Under the pieces are notes generated by a model. That model saw only the letters and a program-made list of their open reading frames with translations, had not been told where the DNA came from and did no database searches. A program made the position numbers and the translations under genes. Shown here piece after piece: positions 1-5,215 of a DNA stretch of 5,246 nt; position 1 is the stretch's first letter, and every line of letters begins with the position of its first letter. Source of the DNA: Candidatus Uhrbacteria bacterium (GTDB lineage: Bacteria; Patescibacteriota; Patescibacteriia; JACQRZ01); NCBI GenBank assembly GCA_016206235.1, contig JACQRZ010000043.1, positions 1 through 5,246 of the forward strand. The letters are read 5' to 3'.

Positions 1-36
1 AATTTGTTTCGTATTTCGATATTCGAATTTCGATTT
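1..36 (+). repeat. GAATTTCG-type dispersed repeat, copy 1, just before the prepilin peptidase start
   Basis: This A/T-rich stretch is built from repeated TTTCG / ATTCGAA words. It aligns without gaps to bases 2733-2768, with 31 of 36 positions identical. Both copies stop 6-7 bases before an ATG. The copy may extend left of the window. It contains no Shine-Dalgarno-like purine run. Repeats of this kind are, as I recall, frequent between genes in Parcubacteria-type genomes; their function is unknown to me. Confidence 0.75.
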
Positions 37-42
37 TTTGAT

Positions 43-816
43 ATGCTTGAATACCTCCTCGTCATCCTTCTCGGTCTCATCATCGGAAGCTTCCTTAATG
101 CCTTCATTTGGCGCCTTCACGCTGGCGAATCGATCGTGAAGGGACGTTCGCACTGTACTCACTGCAATCACATGCTTTCCGCGCCAGACCTTATACCGGT
201 CATAAGCTATCTTGCGCTCCGAGGGCGATGCAGGTACTGCCAAAAATCAATCAACATTCAATATCCGCTCGTTGAGCTTGCTACAGCAAGCCTTTTTGCA
301 TTTGCCTTTATGCAATATCAGCAAGGAGTTTTTTTAGCCTCGTCGCACGGTGCTCTTTTTGCGCTGTGGCTTTATATTTCACTTCTCATAGTTATTTTTG
401 TCTACGACCTTCGTTGGGGCTCTATTCTTGATGTGATTAGCTTGCCGTTTATTGCCGGCGCATTTCTGCTGAATGTCTTCCTTTTCCACATGCCCGCGAT
501 GAACCTTTTGCTTGCGGCTGGTGTAGGTGCAGGATTTTTTACTCTCCAGTATCTTATCTCAAAGGGCGCGTGGATCGGCGATGGTGATATTCGTCTCGGG
601 TTTCTCATGGGAGTTCTTTTAGGATGGCCTCATATTTTGACCGGCCTTTTTGTGTCGTATATGGTTGGTTCGATAGTAAGTGTTGGCCTACTTGCCTCGC
701 AGAAGACAAAACTGGGTAGTCCCATTCCTTTTGGCCCATTCCTAGTTACCGGGACGGTGTTGGTTTTTTTATTCAAGCCTACATTTGACTGGATTTTGCA
801 GCGACTCTTCCTATGA
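43..816 (+). CDS. pilD: Type IV prepilin peptidase (leader peptidase / N-methyltransferase, PilD/GspO family, A24)
   Basis: An inner-membrane aspartic protease that removes the short basic leader of type IV prepilins and pseudopilins and, in canonical members, N-methylates the new first residue. The 257-residue product has the family's order. A membrane segment holds GSFLNAFIWRL (15-25). A cytoplasmic zinc loop carries CTHC (C38, C41) and CRYC (C63, C66). A hydrophobic region holds the first aspartate, D122, in YDLRWGSILD. The GDGD motif (179-182) supplies the second catalytic aspartate, D182, and is followed by RLGFLMG. PIPFGPF (227-233) lies near the C-terminus. The length is normal for a full two-domain enzyme. 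I chose ATG 43 over an in-frame TTG at 4 because the extra residues would only translate the upstream repeat, while MLEYLL begins the expected membrane helix. No Shine-Dalgarno is visible. The stop overlaps the next start by four bases, so the two genes are probably translationally coupled and the neighbour is a likely substrate. Confidence 0.95.
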   Translation: MLEYLLVILLGLIIGSFLNAFIWRLHAGESIVKGRSHCTHCNHMLSAPDLIPVISYLALRGRCRYCQKSINIQYPLVELATASLFAFAFMQYQQGVFLASSHGALFALWLYISLLIVIFVYDLRWGSILDVISLPFIAGAFLLNVFLFHMPAMNLLLAAGVGAGFFTLQYLISKGAWIGDGDIRLGFLMGVLLGWPHILTGLFVSYMVGSIVSVGLLASQKTKLGSPIPFGPFLVTGTVLVFLFKPTFDWILQRLFL

Positions 817-1424
817 AAACACTCTACACTCTACACTCTACACTCTACACTCAAAGAGGTTTCACCCTCATTGAAATGATCGTTGTCGTCTCGATGGTTG
901 GGCTCTTGGCGGGTGTTTCCGTTGTGTCGTTCCGTTCTTCACAGCATGACGACTACCTCAATGTTGCTGCACAGAGAATTCAAGACGCTCTTCGTATAGC
1001 CCAAAATCACGCCCAAACGGGAGTTATTGCAGGATATGAAGGCGCTCGGAGTTTTGGCGTGCATATTGACAAGGAGGCAGGAACAGCGGTAATCTTTGCG
1101 GATACCTACGGAGCAACGATCGGCCTTTGGGATGGAGAAGGTACGGCAGATGCGCCGAAAGACAAACAATTCAAAGAAATAACCCAGCCAATTTCTGTTG
1201 ATGTTGATGGTAAACAATCAATCAGTATCGAGAGCATAACTGTCTTGCCAGGTTCGTCGAGTAAAAATGTGATCGACCTTTCATTTCGTGCCATTTCTGC
1301 AGCAACGTTGTTTGATGGAAAGGGAACAGAGCAGAGGGTGTCAGTGAAACTCAAAAACATCCGAAACAGCCATACAAAGACCGTAACCCTCTATCGGTTG
1401 TCAGGGAGAATTGATATTAATTGA
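813..1424 (+). CDS. Type II secretion/type IV pilus pseudopilin, GspH/FimT-like, with prepilin cleavage site
   Basis: A 203-residue prepilin-type protein. Residues 1-16 (MKTLYTLHSTLYTQRG) are the leader, and cleavage by the prepilin peptidase is expected after G16. The mature protein begins FTLIEMIVVV, with the conserved glutamate at mature position 5 (E21) and a hydrophobic helix to about residue 40 that anchors it and packs in the filament. The helix continues as an amphipathic stretch (about 50-70, RIQDALRIAQNHAQTG). A beta-rich globular domain ends in TKTVTLYRLSGRIDI, which resembles the C-terminus of GspH/FimT minor pilins. The role is inferred to be a minor or initiating pilin. The start is fixed: no other ATG, GTG or TTG lies between 813 and the cleavage site. 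Its ATG overlaps the stop of the peptidase gene. The leader is odd because codons 3-14 are translated from a heptanucleotide tandem repeat. The GspH/FimT subfamily is less certain than the prepilin assignment. Confidence 0.9.
   Translation: MKTLYTLHSTLYTQRGFTLIEMIVVVSMVGLLAGVSVVSFRSSQHDDYLNVAAQRIQDALRIAQNHAQTGVIAGYEGARSFGVHIDKEAGTAVIFADTYGATIGLWDGEGTADAPKDKQFKEITQPISVDVDGKQSISIESITVLPGSSSKNVIDLSFRAISAATLFDGKGTEQRVSVKLKNIRNSHTKTVTLYRLSGRIDIN
821..852 (+). repeat. Heptanucleotide tandem repeat (ACTCTAC x4.6) inside the prepilin leader
   Basis: Four perfect copies of ACTCTAC (821-848) are followed by a partial copy, ACTC (849-852), starting eight bases after the A of the start codon. The array is translated as the core of the pseudopilin leader. 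The unit is not a multiple of three, so the codons read differently in each copy, and a change of one unit alters the frame. There is no sequence degeneracy between the copies. Confidence 0.97.
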
Positions 1425-1462
1425 GTGATGAGCGAAAAGTGAAGAGATTACTCGTCACTCAA
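1421..1462 (+). repeat. Imperfect inverted repeat spanning the pseudopilin stop
   Basis: TTGAGTGATGAG (1421-1432) can pair with CTCGTCACTCAA (1451-1462) in a 12-base stem with one G-U wobble and an 18-base loop. The left arm includes the TGA stop of the pseudopilin gene. No T-run follows, so it is not a standard intrinsic terminator; it could be an mRNA end or processing structure. It may simply arise because the same repeat word occurs in both orientations. Confidence 0.6.
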
Positions 1463-1485
1463 CACTCGTCACTCAACACTCGTCA
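1451..1485 (+). repeat. 14-base tandem repeat (CTCGTCACTCAACA x2.5) ending at the GT2 start codon
   Basis: Two perfect copies of CTCGTCACTCAACA lie at 1451-1464 and 1465-1478, with a half copy CTCGTCA at 1479-1485, two bases before the ATG at 1488. The first copy is also the right arm of the inverted repeat at 1421-1462. The array fills the position where a ribosome binding site would be expected, and no Shine-Dalgarno-like sequence is present. Confidence 0.95.
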
Positions 1486-1487
1486 TT

Positions 1488-2585
1488 ATGAAAGTATTCG
1501 TCATCGTTGTCACGTATAACGGCGCGGCAGACATGCCGCATTTTTTAGATTCGTTCAAAAAATACACTCCATCCCTCTCGCGTCATTCCCGCGACGACGG
1601 GAATCCCGACAATGAAGTGGAATTGGTAGTTGTCGATAATAACTCACACGATGAAACAGTTTCAATTGTCCTGCGAGACGCGCCCTTTGCGTACATTATT
1701 GAGAATACGGAAAACAGAGGATTTACCGGAGGGAATAATGTTGGTATGCAATATGCTATTTCAAAAGGTGCGGAATATATCATGTTGGTCAATCAAGATA
1801 TTCGTTTTGAAAAGGACTGGCTCGCGCCTCTTGTTCTTTTTTTGCATAATAACCCAGATGTTGGAGCGGTGCAGTCAAAAATCATGCTTCATCCTCAAAT
1901 CGGCTGCTTGAACTCCTGCGGCAATGCGCTGCATTATCTTGGTTTTGGATTCACACGCGGGTATCTTAAAACAGAAAAAGAATATGACTGCGCTAACTCG
2001 CGTGATGTGGCGTACTGCAGCTTTTCTGCGGTACTCCTCCGCGTGAGTGTGCTTAAAAAATGCGGCTTGTTTGATGATTCGTTTTTCATGTACCATGAGG
2101 ATTCCGATCTCTGCTGGCGCATGCGCTTGCTGGGATTTCGATGCTGTGTAGAGCCTGCGTCAAAAGTGTATCATCACTATGAATTTACGAGGAGTATTCA
2201 AAAATTTTACTACATTGAGCGCAATAGATTTCTTGTTGTCCTAAGGAATTATTCAATCAAAACCCTTGTTCTTATAGCCCCTCTGTTTGTCATATGGGAG
2301 ATCGGACTCCTTTTCATGAGCTTGGTCGGGTTTCTCTTTATGAAAAAAACAATAGGTTTACGCGAAAAGCTTAGAGCATATGGATATTTTTTTTCCGGAA
2401 ATGTATGGGCACACGTATGTCATACCCGTTCAGCTATTCAAAAAAGCCGCTGTGTTGCAGATAAAGACATTGTTTCGCTTTTTACTGATACCATAGAATT
2501 TCAGGATGTGTCGAATTTGCTTTTAACACGCGTGGCAAATCCAATCACCCGAGTCTATTGGAAGATAGTGAAGCGATTAATATAA
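1488..2585 (+). CDS. Glycosyltransferase family 2 (WbbL/rhamnosyltransferase-like), membrane-associated
   Basis: A 365-residue GT-A fold enzyme that should transfer a sugar from a nucleotide donor to a glycan or lipid-linked acceptor at the cytoplasmic face of the membrane. Visible motifs are VVTYNG (7-12), VVVDNNS (47-53), ENRGFTGGNN (75-84), the metal-binding DXD-equivalent VNQD (101-104), and HEDSDLCWRMR (203-213) with the probable catalytic acid/base region. A hydrophobic segment at about 257-285 is a membrane anchor, and a C-terminal basic region follows. The order and motifs resemble rhamnosyltransferase-type GT2 enzymes of O-antigen or wall polysaccharide pathways, but donor and acceptor cannot be read from sequence. 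Residues 31-41 (SRHSRDDGNPD) are an odd insert between the first helix and second strand, encoded by a palindromic repeat. It starts 63 bases after the pseudopilin and has no Shine-Dalgarno. It is probably in one pathway with the two downstream glycosyltransferases. Confidence 0.93.
   Translation: MKVFVIVVTYNGAADMPHFLDSFKKYTPSLSRHSRDDGNPDNEVELVVVDNNSHDETVSIVLRDAPFAYIIENTENRGFTGGNNVGMQYAISKGAEYIMLVNQDIRFEKDWLAPLVLFLHNNPDVGAVQSKIMLHPQIGCLNSCGNALHYLGFGFTRGYLKTEKEYDCANSRDVAYCSFSAVLLRVSVLKKCGLFDDSFFMYHEDSDLCWRMRLLGFRCCVEPASKVYHHYEFTRSIQKFYYIERNRFLVVLRNYSIKTLVLIAPLFVIWEIGLLFMSLVGFLFMKKTIGLREKLRAYGYFFSGNVWAHVCHTRSAIQKSRCVADKDIVSLFTDTIEFQDVSNLLLTRVANPITRVYWKIVKRLI
1585..1604 (+). repeat. Palindromic ATTCCC-N8-GGGAAT repeat inside the GT2 reading frame
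   Basis: ATTCCCG (1585-1591) and CGGGAAT (1598-1604) form a perfect 7-bp inverted repeat around CGACGA. With its flanks (about 1581-1606, CGTCATT...AATCC) it matches the widespread bacterial repeat whose translation is the familiar SRHSR..GNP string. It has the same ATTCCC-N8-GGGAAT layout as the Neisseria dRS3 element, though no relationship is implied. It keeps the glycosyltransferase frame open and falls at a predicted surface loop, not in a catalytic motif. Confidence 0.85.
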
Positions 2586-2701
2586 GTAAATCCGAAGCAC
2601 GAAGCACATGATAAAATCCGAAATACGAAATTCGAAGCACGAAACAATATAAAAATCTAAAATTAATAAATGTTTAAACTTTTGAATTTATATTGAGTTT
2701 T

Positions 2702-2722
2702 TCCGCCGAAGGCGGATCCGCC
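2702..2722 (+). other. GC-rich hairpin / overlapping perfect palindrome
   Basis: TCCGCC-GAA-GGCGGA (2702-2716) forms a 6-bp stem with a three-base loop. The overlapping GGCGGATCCGCC (2711-2722) is a perfect 12-bp palindrome, so two mutually exclusive stems are possible. A degraded third stem, TCCGCCTCTGCCGGA (2717-2731), follows. There is no T-tract directly after it on either strand, so it does not read as an intrinsic terminator. Its GC content stands out sharply from the A/T-rich surroundings. Confidence 0.8.
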
Positions 2723-2732
2723 TCTGCCGGAG

Positions 2733-2768
2733 AATTTGTTTCGAATTTCGAGTTTAGAATTTCGAATT
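2733..2768 (+). repeat. GAATTTCG-type dispersed repeat, copy 2, just before the first GT4 start
   Basis: Identical to bases 1-36 at 31 of 36 positions, including an unbroken match of the first 11 bases. It ends 7 bases before ATG 2776, as copy 1 ends 6 bases before ATG 43. It also forms the right arm of the inverted-repeat unit. The last bases before the ATG, ACTCCT, resemble an anti-Shine-Dalgarno and not a ribosome binding site. Confidence 0.8.
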
Positions 2769-2775
2769 TACTCCT

Positions 2776-3981
2776 ATGTTGGTTAATGATCCAAAGAAGA
2801 ATATTAGAGTGGCCGAAGTAACTCCAGTATACCCCCCCTATAAGGGCGGCATTGGCATGGTTGCTTTTGAGAACGCGAAGGCACTTTCAAGCTTAGGGTA
2901 TGCGGTAGATGTTTTTACACCGATGTATGGCTCGCTCAAAGGCGCGGCACATCCGTATGAAAATGTAAGTAATAATATATCAGTAAGAAGAGTTCGCCCT
3001 TTGTTTGAGCGCGGAAATGCGGCAGTAGTACCGCAACTCGCATGGCTTCTTTCCTCACACGATATTATTCATCTTCACTATCCATTTCTTGATGCTGCTT
3101 CCGGTGTTCTTCTTGTAAAAACAGGATGGAAAAAAAAGAAGCTGGTCGTTACCTACCATATGGATTTGGTTGGCCGAGGACTGCGTGCATTCATTTTTCG
3201 ACTCTACACGGCATGCATACTGCCACTCGTTATCAAAATGGCTGACGTGATTTTCGTAACGTCATTTGATTACGCGCGCGCCTCACATCTCAAGTATTAC
3301 TTTTCCAAAATTGAAAAAAAGGTATACGAGCTTCCGTGCAGTGTTGACACTGATCATTTTTTTCCAAAAGAGAAAAGCCAAGCATTGCTTCAGCAGTATT
3401 CGCTGAAACCCGACGAGAAAATCATTCTCTTTTGCGGCGGACTGGATACGGCCCACTATTTTAAGGGTGTTGAAAATCTTATCGCTTCCGCTGCCGCGTT
3501 GCCCCAAACAATAACCTATCGTCTCATCATTATCGGCGACGGATATCTTAAGCCTGTTTATCAAAAAAGAGCAGTTGAGCTCGGAATCGAAGGCCGGGTT
3601 CTATTTGTCGGAAGCGTCAAACACGAGATGCTTCCTGAGTATTATAATCTTGCCGATTGCGTTGCACTTCCTTCTATTGACTCATCGGAGGCGTTTGGCA
3701 TTGTGCTTATTGAGGCTGGCGCATGCGGCAAACCAGTTATTGCATCGAGTTTGCCCGGAGTACGAAGTGTTGTAGATCATGGGAAGAATGGTTTTTTGGT
3801 TACGCCGAATAGTATTCATGAGCTCGCGGAAAAACTAGAATGCATCCTGCGCGACCAAACACTCGCGCACCACATGGGCCAAGAAGGCCTTGCTAAGGTT
3901 CAAAAGCGTTATTCTTCACATGCAGTAAGAGAAAAGCTTTCAAATATTATGACTTCTCTTAATGAGTCGAATTACGAATGA
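2776..3981 (+). CDS. Glycosyltransferase family 4 (GT-B fold), first of two
   Basis: A 401-residue retaining glycosyltransferase of the GT4 type, which moves a sugar from a nucleotide-sugar donor to a growing glycan at the cytoplasmic face of the membrane. The N-terminal domain opens with RVAEVTPVYPPYKGGIGMV, whose glycine-rich loop (GGIG, 24-27) lies near the donor phosphates. VTYHMD (125-130) sits at the end of an N-domain strand. The C-terminal domain starts near ILFCGGLDTAHYFKGVENLI (217-236), with K230 in the usual phosphate-contact position. The EX7E motif is intact (E305, E313) and is followed by AGACGKPVIAS. Length is normal and there is no signal peptide or clear membrane helix. Its ATG is separated from the preceding gene by the 190-base repeat unit, so it may be transcribed from its own promoter or by read-through. 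Sugar specificity is not readable. The last codons (about 3964-3981) again resemble the CGAATTACGAAT repeat words. Confidence 0.95.
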   Translation: MLVNDPKKNIRVAEVTPVYPPYKGGIGMVAFENAKALSSLGYAVDVFTPMYGSLKGAAHPYENVSNNISVRRVRPLFERGNAAVVPQLAWLLSSHDIIHLHYPFLDAASGVLLVKTGWKKKKLVVTYHMDLVGRGLRAFIFRLYTACILPLVIKMADVIFVTSFDYARASHLKYYFSKIEKKVYELPCSVDTDHFFPKEKSQALLQQYSLKPDEKIILFCGGLDTAHYFKGVENLIASAAALPQTITYRLIIIGDGYLKPVYQKRAVELGIEGRVLFVGSVKHEMLPEYYNLADCVALPSIDSSEAFGIVLIEAGACGKPVIASSLPGVRSVVDHGKNGFLVTPNSIHELAEKLECILRDQTLAHHMGQEGLAKVQKRYSSHAVREKLSNIMTSLNESNYE

Positions 3982-3994
3982 TACATCATGCATT

Positions 3995-5200
3995 ATGCGT
4001 ATACTGATTATCGCAAGCCTTTTCCGCCCCTACTCTCGCGGAGGCGCAGAAGTCGTCGTGGGCACTATTGTTAATGAACTCAAAAAGAAGCATGACGTAA
4101 GCGTACTTACTGTTGAGCCGTGGGGTGGTGTGTCATCATGGAAGTGGAAAACATCAAAAGAAGATGGAATCACTGTTAACCGCTTTGCACCACTGAATAT
4201 ATTTTCATTTATTCATATCAATGCATATCCTTGTGTGCTACGGCTTGTATGGCATTTTTTTGACACATTCAATATCCATAGCTATGTTCTTATTCGAAGG
4301 ATTCTCACGCGTGAAAAACCTGACTGCATCCTCACACATAATCTGAAAGGCATAGGGCTTCTCACACCGCATGCAATTAAAAAAAGTAAGACATTTTGGC
4401 TTCATACGGCACACGACGTTGCGCTTCGTGTTCCATCCGGTCTTTTGATGTACGGGAAGGAGCGCCAGCAATGGTTTTTCAACACGCTTGCGACAGGGAT
4501 TCATCGATTTCTGTTCGGTTCGCCAGACGTCGTTCTTTTCCCATCGACGTTTTTGAAAAACTTCTACTACCAGTATGGTTTTTTTTCTCAGTCAAAAAAA
4601 GTTGTTCTCTCAAATCCATTGCCACATTGGTTCCTCGGGAGACGCCATGAGAACTCAATGGATGAAACGCGCCCCTTTCTTTTTGTTGGCCAATTAGAGG
4701 AGCACAAAGGAATTAGGCTTCTTTTAAGGAGCTTTCAAAACCTCAATGATCAGAATGCACGACTCGTTATTGTTGGAGGCGGGTCATTGGAGTCGTTCGT
4801 ACGCGATGCGATGAAAACGGATCTGCGAATTATGTACCGGGGTACAATTCCAAATAGGGAAGTTGCGCAAGAATTAGGACGGGCATATTTCAGCGTATTA
4901 CCAACGCTCTGTTACGAAAACTCGCCCATGATTATTCTCGAAAGTTTGAGCTGCGGCACGCCATGTATTGTCAGTAATATTGGCGGCTGTGCCGAACATA
5001 TCCGGGAGAGCGTTTCAGGATTTATTGTTCCGCCAAACGACATGAGTGCTTTGACTGATGCATTTCGGAAGGCGCTTGCGCTTACTGACATGGACTATGA
5101 TGAATGTTCGAACGCAGCTCGCAAAACCATTCAGCGCCTTTTCACTTGCGACTATTTTTCAACGCTTGAAGAAATAATCAAAAGTAAAAAAAGAGCGTAG
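3995..5200 (+). CDS. Glycosyltransferase family 4 (GT-B fold), second of two
   Basis: A 401-residue GT4-type glycosyltransferase, probably acting in the same glycan pathway as its neighbour. The N-terminus MRILIIASLFRPYSRGGAE carries the first Rossmann strand and the GGAE loop (16-19). The C-terminal domain begins at PFLFVGQLEEHKGIRLLL (227-244, K238). The EX7E motif is intact (E308, E316), followed by SLSCGTPCIVSNIGG and the SGFIVPPND signature (341-349). I chose ATG 3995: the in-frame ATG at 3962 would overlap the upstream gene by 20 bases and add a tail (MSRITNDTSCI) before the canonical MRILII start. The gap to the upstream stop is 13 bases, so co-transcription is likely. No Shine-Dalgarno is seen for either start. 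CATcATGCATtATG (3984-3997), a near-palindrome, ends on the start codon. The final Lys/Arg-rich codons coincide with the A-tract of an opposite-strand terminator. Donor and acceptor are unknown. Confidence 0.94.
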   Translation: MRILIIASLFRPYSRGGAEVVVGTIVNELKKKHDVSVLTVEPWGGVSSWKWKTSKEDGITVNRFAPLNIFSFIHINAYPCVLRLVWHFFDTFNIHSYVLIRRILTREKPDCILTHNLKGIGLLTPHAIKKSKTFWLHTAHDVALRVPSGLLMYGKERQQWFFNTLATGIHRFLFGSPDVVLFPSTFLKNFYYQYGFFSQSKKVVLSNPLPHWFLGRRHENSMDETRPFLFVGQLEEHKGIRLLLRSFQNLNDQNARLVIVGGGSLESFVRDAMKTDLRIMYRGTIPNREVAQELGRAYFSVLPTLCYENSPMIILESLSCGTPCIVSNIGGCAEHIRESVSGFIVPPNDMSALTDAFRKALALTDMDYDECSNAARKTIQRLFTCDYFSTLEEIIKSKKRA

Positions 5201-5215
5201 GTCGTGCGCCTACGC
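5181..5215 (-). terminator. Intrinsic terminator for a convergent - strand gene
   Basis: Read on the - strand, GCGTAGG (5215-5209) and CCTACGC (5201-5195) form a perfect 7-bp stem, with one more wobble pair inside. TCTTTTTTTACTTTT follows directly, a typical intrinsic terminator. On the + strand the A-run precedes the hairpin and no T-run follows, so it would not efficiently end the glycosyltransferase transcript. The stem overlaps the + strand stop codon. Stop codons cluster on the - strand at 5245-5237 (TAATAATGA), consistent with a gene ending just past the window. Confidence 0.6.

Larger units (their letters stand above)
2586..2771 (+). repeat. Composite inverted-repeat unit filling the GT2-GT4 junction
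   Basis: The unit begins at the base after the GT2 stop and ends four bases before the next ATG. The outer ends, GTAAATCCGAA (2586-2596) and TTCGAATTTAC (2761-2771), are complementary at 10 of 11 positions. A second pairing joins 2614-2645 with 2738-2769, complementary at 25 of 32 positions. A near-direct repeat (CGAAGCACGAA at 2593-2603 and 2633-2643) lies in the left part. Between the arms are an A/T-rich stretch (about 2646-2700) and a GC-rich hairpin. TATATT at 2689-2694 could be a -10 box, but no convincing -35 accompanies it. No coding potential is seen. The repeat words contain the palindrome TTCGAA, so part of the symmetry is expected by composition. Confidence 0.6.

Noticed and set aside
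4..42. TTG start at 4 for the prepilin peptidase, adding 13 residues
   Set aside because: The added residues only translate the dispersed repeat. In the second copy of the repeat the corresponding TTG is out of frame with its gene, and ATG 43 begins the expected first membrane helix.
821..852. Tandem repeats at 821-852 and 1451-1485 as a CRISPR fragment
   Set aside because: Units of 7 and 14 bases with no spacers do not match any CRISPR array.
939..1360. - strand reading frames of 84-92 codons opposite the pseudopilin
   Set aside because: They overlap each other and a well-supported gene, show no recognisable domains, and have low-complexity, cysteine- or serine-rich translations typical of antisense shadows.
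1585..1604. A true Neisseria dRS3 element from recent transfer
   Set aside because: The layout is the same, but ATTCCC-N8-GGGAAT palindromes occur in many unrelated bacteria and nothing else here looks neisserial.
1630..1911. Second + frame of 93 codons inside the GT2 gene
   Set aside because: It lies fully within the GT2 frame, which carries all family motifs without interruption; no frameshift is needed.
2666..2694. Sigma-70 promoter with TATATT at 2689-2694
   Set aside because: No TTGACA-like hexamer lies at 16-18 bases upstream, and the region is so A/T-rich that a TATATT is expected by chance.
2702..2716. Hairpin as intrinsic terminator of the GT2 gene
   Set aside because: The T-run (2698-2702) lies before the stem on the + strand, and nothing T-rich directly follows it. 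On the - strand the stem is followed by A's.
2586..2771. An insertion sequence remnant with terminal inverted repeats
   Set aside because: There is no transposase coding trace and no target duplication, and the repeat words are self-complementary. I kept it only as a composite repeat, with the MITE idea as a hypothesis.
3962..3994. ATG 3962 as start of the second GT4
   Set aside because: It overlaps the upstream gene by 20 bases and adds an atypical tail before the canonical MRILII first strand; ATG 3995 fits the family.
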